Shown one piece after another: positions 1-9,000 of a stretch of 43,479 bases of DNA. The number at the start of each line of letters is the position of its first letter. The first letter of the stretch is position 1. The stretch comes from JBOFFC01 sp051648405 (lineage in GTDB: Bacteria > Planctomycetota > Planctomycetia > Pirellulales > Lacipirellulaceae). The translations under genes were made by a program, and so were the position numbers. The stretch spans positions 1 to 43,479 of the forward strand of contig JBOFFC010000089.1 of the NCBI GenBank assembly GCA_051648405.1. The letters are read 5' to 3'. The notes under the pieces were generated by a model. It was given only the letters and a program-made list of their open reading frames with translations, made no database searches and was not told where the DNA came from.

Positions 1-1729
<1,729 letters not shown>

Positions 1730-1740
1730 GGCGGCGGAGC

Positions 1741-1766
1741 TTTCAGCGGTCAGCGGTCAGCGCGAG
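1741..1766 (-). repeat. Short direct repeat in fusA leader
   Basis: The top strand reads TTTCAGCGGTCAGCGGTCAG here, an imperfect tandem run of the unit CAGCGGT just upstream of the fusA start. A similar, more degenerate run (GTCGGCGGTCGGCCTTCAGC) lies in the rpsL-rpsG spacer near 3471-3490. Such GGTCAGC runs look like a dispersed intergenic repeat, but only these two examples are seen in the window. Confidence 0.35.
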
Positions 1767-1788
1767 GAACGGAACCGTCACGAGCGCC

Positions 1789-1804
1789 ACGGGGCGAACC
1801 CCGT
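1789..1804 (-). promoter_or_regulatory. UUCG-tetraloop hairpin between the inserted gene and fusA
   Basis: On the minus strand this is ACGGGG-TTCG-CCCCGT, a perfect 6-bp stem with a UUCG tetraloop, 32 bases after the stop codon of the upstream membrane-protein gene and about 60 bases before the fusA start. No T-run follows it, so it could be a processing or stability element as easily as a terminator. Confidence 0.45.
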
Positions 1805-1835
1805 CCGTCTCAGATATCGCGAAATCCCGTCTCAG

Positions 1836-2855
1836 TCATTGCACCCCGGAGGCGAGCTTCAGGATACGCCCAATCAGTGCTATCCCGCCAAATGCGGTGA
1901 GGACACCGAGAGACAACGCACCCCAAAAGTCCATCACTCGAATCGTTAGCGGAAAACGAGCTTCAGACACTCTGGACAGGAACAGGGTCAAGACGACAGC
2001 AACGAGTACGTAAAGCAGCCATCCACCTTGCGCAAGCTGGATCCCTACCGGCTCAGGACCCGGCGACAGAGCGGACAATTGGAACGCGGCGAATCCACCT
2101 ATCGCAGCAGCAAGTAGTATCGTCAGAGAATGCGTCGCGACCTCAACCCGGCCAACCGCGCCGCACACGATCGAGTTCTTCAACTCTAGTGCCTGATCCT
2201 TCTTTGTTTCCAACATTCTATCGACACGCGACCCTCCAACATGCGTTGCGTCAACTTCCCTGGGCTCCAAGTACTCGACAATATCTTCCTCGCCGACGGA
2301 AGAAAATTTAGCCCTATAGAGCGCTGCGGCGTCGGGCTGTTCCACAAACAGATGCACCTGCGCTTGAAGATCGTATGTCCCTGGATGAAAGAACAAGTGC
2401 CACACAGACCATTCCCATAGGTCATGGACGATCCGAAAGATGCTCCGTCGTTTTCCTTTGTTAGCACTGGTGTTGTTGACTCTCCACAGCACCGTATAGG
2501 TGGTCCGTGGGGAGAGACATAGCAAATCGACTCCGGCACCTGACACTGTTGGAAATGAAGCATTCGAAGATTTGGTATCGCGATCCCGAGGAAACCGCAC
2601 CTCACCAGGAAGGGAGCAAGTGGTAGTGAAATCAGTGATCCACACGCTCTCTGAGGCGGCGTTCGTTATCTCTAGAAGCAGCTCAAATGTCTCAGACAAT
2701 TCGACTTGGCTACGCGATGCGTAGAGCTTCAAGAGTATGTCTCTTGGATCGACCCAAGAGCCACGTACGCCTCTTCGGTCGCCAACCTCGGACATCGACT
2801 TGGAGTCCCTCTGAGTTTGCGAATCGCCCTCTCGCATATCTTCAGGCTTCGACAT
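1836..2855 (-). CDS. Membrane protein of unknown function inserted between rpsG and fusA
   Basis: I do not recognise the family. The chosen ATG at 2855 gives 339 residues and is preceded by GAGGAGG eleven bases upstream, a much better ribosome site than the in-frame start further upstream at 2921. The N-terminal two thirds look soluble and mixed alpha/beta. The last ~100 residues hold three hydrophobic segments (around SLTILLAAAIGGFAAFQL, GWLLYVLVAVVLTLFL and FWGALSLGVLTAFGGIALI), so the protein is probably anchored in a membrane by its C-terminal end with a large cytoplasmic or periplasmic head. The gene is visibly AT-richer than all its neighbours and uses codons they avoid, which suggests acquisition by transfer. 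It sits after the rpsG terminator-like hairpin and before fusA, breaking the usual rpsL-rpsG-fusA order. No function can be assigned. Confidence 0.75.
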   Translation of the reverse strand: MSKPEDMREGDSQTQRDSKSMSEVGDRRGVRGSWVDPRDILLKLYASRSQVELSETFELLLEITNAASESVWITDFTTTCSLPGEVRFPRDRDTKSSNASFPTVSGAGVDLLCLSPRTTYTVLWRVNNTSANKGKRRSIFRIVHDLWEWSVWHLFFHPGTYDLQAQVHLFVEQPDAAALYRAKFSSVGEEDIVEYLEPREVDATHVGGSRVDRMLETKKDQALELKNSIVCGAVGRVEVATHSLTILLAAAIGGFAAFQLSALSPGPEPVGIQLAQGGWLLYVLVAVVLTLFLSRVSEARFPLTIRVMDFWGALSLGVLTAFGGIALIGRILKLASGVQ

Positions 2856-2910
2856 TGCTAGGGTTGCCTCCTCTGATTTGGCTTCACCGGTGTGCGGTCG
2901 TCGCAAACGC

Positions 2911-2964
2911 CGACGGGCCACGGGGTTTGGATTCTAGCAAGAATCCAGCCCCCGCGGCCCGTTG
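2911..2964 (-). terminator. Strong hairpin downstream of rpsG
   Basis: Two 24-base arms (2911-2934 and 2941-2964) pair with four mismatches around a six-base loop. It starts 26 bases after the rpsG stop on the minus strand. A clean T-run is missing on that side; the only T-rich tract (GTTGTCTTTT) is on the other side and would serve plus-strand transcripts. I read it as the end of the rpsL-rpsG transcript, possibly also insulating the inserted gene. Confidence 0.6.
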
Positions 2965-2989
2965 GTTGTCTTTTGGGTTCTGCGCCCCC

Positions 2990-3460
2990 TCACCACGCGA
3001 AGTGGGCGAAGGCCTTGTTTGCGTCGGCCATGCGGTGGACGTTCTCGCGGCGGGCCATCGCGACCCCTTCGCGGTTGAACGCGGCGATCAGCTCGTCGGC
3101 GAGCTTCATGTGTGTGGGGCGGCCCTTCTTGTCGCGGATCGCGAGCAGGATCCAGCGGATCGCCAGCGACTGCTGCCGCGTGCGGTTAACCTGCATCGGG
3201 ACCTGGTAGGCGGCGCCGCCGACGCGCTTCGAGCGGACCTCGATCGAGGGCTTCACGTGCTCGATCGCCTGCGTGAAGACGTTGATCGGCTCTTCGGCCG
3301 GCACGCGCTCCTTGATGATGTCCATCGCGTCGTAGAACACGCGCTGCGCAGTGCTCTTCTTCCCGCCGTGCATCAAGCAGTTGACGAACTTGCTCGCCAA
3401 GAGCGACCCGTAAATGGGGTCGGGCTTGAGGGTCTTGCGGCTTGCGGTGATGCGGGCCAT
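2990..3460 (-). CDS. rpsG: 30S ribosomal protein S7
   Basis: Primary binder of the 3' major domain of 16S rRNA; it organises the head of the small subunit near the decoding centre. The product is 156 residues, the normal family length. The S7 features are clear: an early DPIYGS motif (residues 14-19), FVNCLMHGGKKSTAQ in helix 1, and the VGGAAYQVPMQV and AIRWILLAIR segments of the RNA-binding core, ending in the FAHFAW tail common to bacterial S7. The gene follows rpsL after 107 bases and is followed by a large hairpin rather than by fusA, so in this genome the str operon seems to end here. Confidence 0.97.
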   Translation of the reverse strand: MARITASRKTLKPDPIYGSLLASKFVNCLMHGGKKSTAQRVFYDAMDIIKERVPAEEPINVFTQAIEHVKPSIEVRSKRVGGAAYQVPMQVNRTRQQSLAIRWILLAIRDKKGRPTHMKLADELIAAFNREGVAMARRENVHRMADANKAFAHFAW

Positions 3461-3567
3461 AGGTCGGGGGCTGTCGGCGGTCGGCCTTCAGCGATCGGCG
3501 AGGAACACGGTTGGTTGCAAAGCCGCACGGCGATCGCCGGCGGCCGGTCGCTCGAAAGCGGGCCTCG

Positions 3568-3972
3568 TTACTTCTTCTTGGCGCCCTTGACCGGCGTCAC
3601 GGGGGCGTCCTTCTTGGCGCCGTACAGGCTGCGCGACTGCTTTCGGCCACTGACCCCCAGGGTGTCGAGCGCGCCGCGGACGACGTGGTACCGCACGCCC
3701 GGCAGGTCGCGAACACGGCCGCCACGCACGAGCACGATCGAGTGCTCTTGCAGCGAGTGCCCCTCGCCCGGGATGTAAACCGTGACTTCCTTGCCGTTAC
3801 TGAGCCGCACGCGGGTGATCTTCCGAAGGGCCGAGTTCGGCTTCTTCGGGGTCATCGTCTTGACCTGCAAGCAGACGCCCCGCTTGAACGGGCACTTTTG
3901 CAGCACCGGCGACTTGCTGAACTTCCGCTTGGGGCGGCGGTCCTTGCGGATGAGCTGGTTGACGGTAGGCAT
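3568..3972 (-). CDS. rpsL: 30S ribosomal protein S12
   Basis: Decoding-centre protein of the small subunit; changes in it give streptomycin resistance in many bacteria. The start at 3972 yields MPTVNQLIRKD, the universal S12 N-terminus; the frame is open further upstream, but no S12 begins there. The product is 134 residues, about ten longer than usual because of a Lys/Ala-rich C-terminal tail (GAKKDAPVTPVKGAKKK). The PKKPNSALRK loop carries the conserved lysine, and the RVRDLPGVRYH segment around the site of the modified aspartate is intact, so nothing here suggests streptomycin resistance. A near-consensus promoter lies about 95 bases upstream. Confidence 0.97.
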   Translation of the reverse strand: MPTVNQLIRKDRRPKRKFSKSPVLQKCPFKRGVCLQVKTMTPKKPNSALRKITRVRLSNGKEVTVYIPGEGHSLQEHSIVLVRGGRVRDLPGVRYHVVRGALDTLGVSGRKQSRSLYGAKKDAPVTPVKGAKKK

Positions 3973-4064
3973 GGATCGCGCTCGGATTCGCCGCCCCGCA
4001 GGACGGTCGGCAAGGGGTTTCGCAGGACCCGTGAAGGCGCCCAAAGCGCCGCCGCGAGCCCCGC

Positions 4065-4092
4065 ATCGTAGGGGATCGTCGCTCGTTGTCAA
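4065..4092 (-). promoter_or_regulatory. Sigma-70-type promoter of rpsL-rpsG
   Basis: On the minus strand, TTGACA (4087-4092), a 16-base spacer and TACGAT (4065-4070). A start near 4058 would give a leader of about 85 bases before the rpsL ATG at 3972. A perfect -35 hexamer in such a GC-rich background is unlikely by chance, and the place (directly after rpoC) is where an independent str-operon promoter is expected. Confidence 0.72.
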
Positions 4093-4142
4093 CGGGTCGC
4101 CCGGGGGGCTGACTGCCCGGCCCGAACGCCCCGCGTTCCCAT

Positions 4143-7100
4143 TCAGTCGCCGCCGCCGCCACCCAGGAGGTCGTCCAGGCTGGTCGGGCTGGCGGGCTTC
4201 GAGCTACTGGACGGGGCGCCGTCGCCCGAGTCGAGCAGCGGGAAGGTCCGGTCCAGCACCCCGGCCGTCTCGACGGCCAAGGCCTCGAGCGCCTCGGGGC
4301 GGATCCGAACCTCCGACTCGTTGATGCTGCGGAAGCCGGTCCCGGCGGGGATCAAGTGCCCGAGGATCACGTTCTCCTTGAGGCCGACCAGGTAGTCGGT
4401 CCGGCCCGCGAGCGCCGCCTCGGTCAGGACCTTGGTCGTCTCTTGGAAGCTCGCCGCCGAGATGAAGCTGCTCGACTGCACCGAAGCCTTGGTGATCCCC
4501 AGCAACTGCGTGCTGGCGGTCGCCTTCTTGGTCTTGGCGCCCTTGGCGATCTCGCCCCCGAGGGCCTCGATCTGGGCGTTCGCTTGCTCGAGCGAAGGCT
4601 TCGGCACGATCGACCCCACGGCGTACTCGCTGTCGCCCCGCTCGGTGATCTTGAGGCACTCGCCGATCGAGTCGTTCGCGCGGCGGAAGTCGTACTTGTC
4701 GAGCACCGCGCCCGGCAGCAGCGTCGTGTCGCCCGGCGTCTCGATCTTCACCTTCCGCAGCATCTGCGAAACGATGATCTCGATGTGCTTGTCGTTGATC
4801 TCGACACGCTGGCTGCGATAGACGTTCTGGATCTCGCGGGTCAGGTACTGCTGCACCGCCTCCTCGCCCGAAACGCGGAGGATGTCGTGCGGCACGAGCG
4901 GCCCATCGACCAGCGAGTCGCCGGCTCGGACGATGTCCCCCGAGTGGACGCGCAAGTGCTTGTTGTGCGTCACCAGGTGCTCGCGCTCGATCCCCGAGTC
5001 GCTGCGGACGACGATCGAACGCTTACCGCGCTTCTTCTCGGCGAGGATCTCGACCTTCCCGTCGATCTCGGCGATGACCGCCGGGTCCTTCGGCTTGCGG
5101 GCCTCGAAGATCTCGGTCACGCGGGGCAGACCGCCGGTGATGTCCTGCGTGCCCCCCGCTTCCCGCGGCGTCTTCGCAACCAGCGAGCCGGCGGCGATGA
5201 TGTCCCCTTCGCGGACCTCGAGGTGCGCCTTCTCCGGCATGTAGTAGAAGTCGAGAATCTTCCCGTCGATCGGGTCCTCGACCACGATCTGCGGGTGCAT
5301 GTCTCCCTTGTGCTCCATGACGACGTAGCGCATCTGACCCGAGGGGTCCTTCTCGCCGCGGATCGTCTCCCCTTCGAGCAGGTCCTCGAAGCGGATCTTG
5401 CCCCCCATCTCGGCCAGGATCGGGATCGAGTGCGGGTCCCACTCGCAGAGCGTTTCGCCCGTCTTGATCTCGTCCCCTTCGCGGAGCTTGATCACGGCGC
5501 CGGTCGGCACCTCGTACTTCTCGATCTCGCGGCCGCGGTCATCGACCACCGCCATCTCGCCGTTGCGGCCGAGCACGACGAGGTTCCCCTCGGCGTTTTG
5601 CACCGCGTTGAGCTTGGCGAAACGGACGAAGCCGGACTTCGAGGCCTTGATGTCGGACTGCTCGACGTCGCGCTGACCGACGCCGCCGATGTGGAAGGTC
5701 CGCATCGTGAGCTGCGTTCCCGGCTCGCCGATGCTCTGGGCGGCGATGATGCCGACGGCCATCCCCTCCTCGACCATGGCGCCGGTCGACATGTCCATGC
5801 CGTAGCACCGGCGGCAGACGCCGAGCGAGGCGACGCACGTCAGCGGGCTGCGGACCTGGATCTTCTCCAGGCCCAACTCCTCGATCTTCCGCGCGATGTC
5901 GGCCGTCATCATCTCGCTCTCGGCGACGATCACCTCGTCGGTGATCGGGTTGACGATGTTCTGCCGGCTGACGCGACCCTTGATCGAGTCGGCCAGACCG
6001 ACCTCGACCTTCTCACCGCGGTAGATGATCCCCTTGGTGATCCCCTGCGTGGTGCCGCAGTCGTCCATCGTCACGACGACGTTCTGCGCGACGTCGGCCA
6101 GCTTACGCGTCAGGTAACCCGAGTCGGCCGTCTTCAGGGCCGTGTCGGCCAGGCCCTTGCGGGCCCCGTGCGTCGAGCTGAAGTACTCGAGCACCGTCAG
6201 GCCTTCGCGGAAGTTCGCCTTGATCGGCGTCTCGATGATCTTGCCCGACGGCTTCGCCATCAGACCCCGCATGCCGCCGAGCTGACGCATCTGCTCGACG
6301 CCACCACGGGCGCCGGAGTGCGCCATCAGGTAGATCGGGTTGACGTACTGGTTGCCGCGGTAGTCGATCTCCAGGGCCGCCATCATCTCCGAGGTGATCT
6401 CTTCACGGGCGTGCGTCCAGGCGTCGAGGACGCCGTTGTAGCGCTCCCCCTCGGTGATGATGCCGCGCTGGTAGAGCTTGTTCCGCTTGAGGACTTCCTT
6501 CTCGGCGTGGGCGATGATCCGCGTCTTCGCGTCGGGGGTCACCAGGTCGTCGGTCGCGAACGACAAACCGCTGAGGGTCGACACCTTGAAGCCCAGGCGG
6601 TTCATGTCGTCCAGCAGGTCGATCGTCCGGCGCCGGCCGAGGAACTCGTAGCAGTCGCTGATCACCTTCGAGAGCTGACCCGACCGCATCGCGACGTTGT
6701 AGTACGGCATCCCCTGCGGCAGCATCTGGTTGAAGAACACGCGGCCGGCGGTGGTCGCGATCACGCGACCCGCCTTCGTGAGGTCGCGCATCTCCTCACG
6801 CAGGTAGCGGCCGGCCGGGAGCCGGACCTTGATCTTCGCGTGCGTGTGGACCTTGCCCACCGAGTGGGCCATCTCCACCTCGGCGAAGTTGCTGAAGGTC
6901 ATCCCGTCGCCGGGCGCCTCGGGGACGTCCATCGAGATGTAGTAGCATCCCATCACCACGTCCTGCGACGGGCTGATGATCGGCGCGCCGTTGGCCGGGC
7001 TGAAGATGTTGTGCGTCGACATCATCAGCGTGTGGGCCTCGACCTGCGCCTCGATCGACAGCGGAAGGTGGACCGCCATCTGGTCGCCGTCGAAGTCCGC

Positions 7101-8477
7101 GTTGAACCCCTTGCACACCAACGGGTGCAGGTTGATCGCGTTCCCCTCGACCAACGTCGGCTCGAACGCCTGGATGCCCATCCGGTGGAGTGTCGGCGCC
7201 CGGTTCAGCAGGACCGGGTGGTTGGTGATCACCTCCTCGAGGATGTCCCAAACCTCTTCGTCCTTGCGCTCGAGCATCTTCTTCGCCGACTTGATCGTGT
7301 CGGCGTGCCCCAGCTCCTTGAGCCGGCGGATGATGAACGGCTGGTACAGCTCGAGCGCGATCTTCTTGGGAAGACCGCACTGGTGCAGCCGCAGCGTCGG
7401 CCCGACGACGATCACGCTCCGCGCCGAGTAATCGACTCGCTTGCCGAGCAGGTTCTCGCGGAACCGGCCCTGCTTACCCTTGATCATGTCGGTCAGCGAC
7501 TTCAGCGGACGGTTCGACGAACCGAGCACCGGCCGCTTGCAGCGGTTGTTGTCGAACAGCGCATCGACCGACTGCTGCAGCATCCGCTTCTCGTTGCGGA
7601 TGATCACCTCGGGCGCGTTCAAATCGACGAGCTTCTTCAACCGGTTGTTACGGTTGATGATCCGACGGTAGAGGTCGTTCAGGTCGCTCGTGGCGAAGTT
7701 GCCGGAGTCGAGCAGCACGAGCGGGCGCAGGTCGGGCGGGATCACGGGGATCACGTCCATCACCATCCACTCGGGCTTGTTGTCCGAGTCGCGGATGCTC
7801 TCGACCGTCTTCAGCCGATTGATGAGGTCCTTGGCCTTCTGCTTGCTCCCCGTGTCGCGGAGGTCGATGCGCAGCTCGCCCGACATCTTCACCAGGTCGA
7901 GCGCCTGCAGCAGCTTGCGGACCGCCTCGGCGCCCATCTCGGCGTCGAAGGCCCCCTCGCCGAACTGCTCGCGGGCCTGGCGGTACTCTTCCTCGGTCAG
8001 CAGTTGCTGCGTCTTCAGACCCGGCGCGCTGTCCGAGGTCCGCGTGACGACGTAGTCCTGGAAGTAGATGACCTTCTCGAGGCTCGTGGTCTTCATGGCA
8101 AGCAGCGAGCCGAGCCGGCTCGGCATCGCCTTGAAGAACCAGATGTGGACGATCGGCGCCGCCAGCTCGATGTGCCCCATCCGCTTACGCCGCACGCGGC
8201 TGTGCGTGACCTTCACGCCGCAGCGGTCGCAGATCATCCCCTTGTACTTCATCCCGCGGTACTTGCCGCAGGCGCACTCCCAGTCCTTCTCGGGCCCGAA
8301 GATCCGCTCGCAGAACAGGCCGTCTTTCTCTGGACGGTACGTGCGGTAGTTGATCGTCTCGGGCTTCTTGACCTCGCCGAACGACCAACTGCGGATGTCG
8401 TGCGGGCGCGCAAGACTGATCTTCACCGACGCGTAGTCGTTGATCCGGTCGTAGTTGGAAGTTTCCAAGAGGCTCAT
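4143..8477 (-). CDS. rpoC: DNA-directed RNA polymerase subunit beta'
   Basis: Largest subunit of core RNA polymerase; it forms the clamp and carries the catalytic magnesium site. The product is 1444 residues. Seen in order: the N-terminal zinc-binding cysteines C68, C70, C83 and C86; the lid, rudder and coiled-coil clamp region (RQSVDAL and GRFRENLLGKRVDYSARSV-type motifs, about 300-355); the catalytic NADFDGD at 459-465; the bridge-helix and trigger-loop region (SxGARGG, then MRTFHIGG); and a second zinc site (CGTTQ followed later by Cx6CxxC in TCVASLGVCRRC). The C-terminus is acidic to Ser/Pro-rich and ends in a glycine run (DDLLGGGGGD). AGGAG lies nine bases before the ATG. A GxxExxY gene separates it from rpoB. 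Confidence 0.98.
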   Translation of the reverse strand: MSLLETSNYDRINDYASVKISLARPHDIRSWSFGEVKKPETINYRTYRPEKDGLFCERIFGPEKDWECACGKYRGMKYKGMICDRCGVKVTHSRVRRKRMGHIELAAPIVHIWFFKAMPSRLGSLLAMKTTSLEKVIYFQDYVVTRTSDSAPGLKTQQLLTEEEYRQAREQFGEGAFDAEMGAEAVRKLLQALDLVKMSGELRIDLRDTGSKQKAKDLINRLKTVESIRDSDNKPEWMVMDVIPVIPPDLRPLVLLDSGNFATSDLNDLYRRIINRNNRLKKLVDLNAPEVIIRNEKRMLQQSVDALFDNNRCKRPVLGSSNRPLKSLTDMIKGKQGRFRENLLGKRVDYSARSVIVVGPTLRLHQCGLPKKIALELYQPFIIRRLKELGHADTIKSAKKMLERKDEEVWDILEEVITNHPVLLNRAPTLHRMGIQAFEPTLVEGNAINLHPLVCKGFNADFDGDQMAVHLPLSIEAQVEAHTLMMSTHNIFSPANGAPIISPSQDVVMGCYYISMDVPEAPGDGMTFSNFAEVEMAHSVGKVHTHAKIKVRLPAGRYLREEMRDLTKAGRVIATTAGRVFFNQMLPQGMPYYNVAMRSGQLSKVISDCYEFLGRRRTIDLLDDMNRLGFKVSTLSGLSFATDDLVTPDAKTRIIAHAEKEVLKRNKLYQRGIITEGERYNGVLDAWTHAREEITSEMMAALEIDYRGNQYVNPIYLMAHSGARGGVEQMRQLGGMRGLMAKPSGKIIETPIKANFREGLTVLEYFSSTHGARKGLADTALKTADSGYLTRKLADVAQNVVVTMDDCGTTQGITKGIIYRGEKVEVGLADSIKGRVSRQNIVNPITDEVIVAESEMMTADIARKIEELGLEKIQVRSPLTCVASLGVCRRCYGMDMSTGAMVEEGMAVGIIAAQSIGEPGTQLTMRTFHIGGVGQRDVEQSDIKASKSGFVRFAKLNAVQNAEGNLVVLGRNGEMAVVDDRGREIEKYEVPTGAVIKLREGDEIKTGETLCEWDPHSIPILAEMGGKIRFEDLLEGETIRGEKDPSGQMRYVVMEHKGDMHPQIVVEDPIDGKILDFYYMPEKAHLEVREGDIIAAGSLVAKTPREAGGTQDITGGLPRVTEIFEARKPKDPAVIAEIDGKVEILAEKKRGKRSIVVRSDSGIEREHLVTHNKHLRVHSGDIVRAGDSLVDGPLVPHDILRVSGEEAVQQYLTREIQNVYRSQRVEINDKHIEIIVSQMLRKVKIETPGDTTLLPGAVLDKYDFRRANDSIGECLKITERGDSEYAVGSIVPKPSLEQANAQIEALGGEIAKGAKTKKATASTQLLGITKASVQSSSFISAASFQETTKVLTEAALAGRTDYLVGLKENVILGHLIPAGTGFRSINESEVRIRPEALEALAVETAGVLDRTFPLLDSGDGAPSSSSKPASPTSLDDLLGGGGGD

Positions 8478-8510
8478 AGCCGACCGCTCCTAGGAAGGAA
8501 ACGTTACGAA

Positions 8511-8544
8511 GGGGGATGGGGGGGATAAACGGGGGATCGGGGGG
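8511..8544 (+). other. G-quadruplex motif between the GxxExxY gene and rpoC
   Basis: Four G-runs (5, 7, 5 and 6 G) separated by loops AT, ATAAAC and ATC on the top strand. The genes here run on the minus strand, so this is the template strand and the transcript is C-rich. It ends about 35 bases upstream of the rpoC start codon. Formation in the cell is inference. Confidence 0.6.
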
Positions 8545-8548
8545 ATGG

Positions 8549-8938
8549 TCACTCGGAGGGCTTCAACTCGACTCGCCGGAAATCCGCTTTCTCTCTGGCG
8601 AAGTTGACTAGAAGCCCCGTGCGAAGTCCGCTCGCCTTCAAGTAGGACCGCAGCTGTGCGTAGTGCGCTTGGCTGAGGTCTTCTACCGCTTTCAACTCGA
8701 CAACGACTCGTCCTTCGACGACAAGGTCCAGCCGTTGGTCGCCGACGGGTTTGCCGTCGTACTCGACGACGACCCTCTTCTCTGACTCAAAACTCAATCC
8801 CTCGCGCGCCAGCTCGACGACCAGTGAGTTGAGGTACACGGATTCAAGGAAACCCGGCCCCAAGGCGCGGTGGACCTTGATGACCGCTCGGATGATCTGC
8901 TCGGTGACCGTCGCATCGCCCGTCACGGCACGCCCCAC
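8549..8938 (-). CDS. GxxExxY protein (PD-(D/E)XK-like), inserted between rpoB and rpoC
   Basis: Small 129-residue protein of the GxxExxY family. Family members are thought to have a PD-(D/E)XK nuclease-like fold; their cellular role is not known. The naming motif is at residues 29-35 (GFLESVY), after the typical helix TEQIIRAVIKVHRALGPG. The putative active-site residues follow: D71 in RLDLVV, then E81 and K83 in VVVELKAV. The tail SYLKASGLRTGLLVNF is also typical of the family. The start is a GTG at 8938. The gene lies 62 bases after rpoB and 71 bases before rpoC on the same strand, so it is probably co-transcribed with the polymerase genes unless the G-rich spacer interferes. rpoB and rpoC are normally adjacent, so this is an insertion. 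Confidence 0.88.
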   Translation of the reverse strand: MGRAVTGDATVTEQIIRAVIKVHRALGPGFLESVYLNSLVVELAREGLSFESEKRVVVEYDGKPVGDQRLDLVVEGRVVVELKAVEDLSQAHYAQLRSYLKASGLRTGLLVNFAREKADFRRVELKPSE

Positions 8939-9000
8939 CGAGTAACCATCCCCTTGTCCCCACGTACCTCGTCATCTCCCTTTCCTCGAGCCGTGACGCC

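Noticed and set aside
4356..8528. Long open frame of 1390 codons on the plus strand
   Set aside because: It is exactly antisense to rpoC, is rich in Arg, Val, Leu, His and Asp, and shows no family motif. High GC at third positions of rpoC removes stops from this frame.
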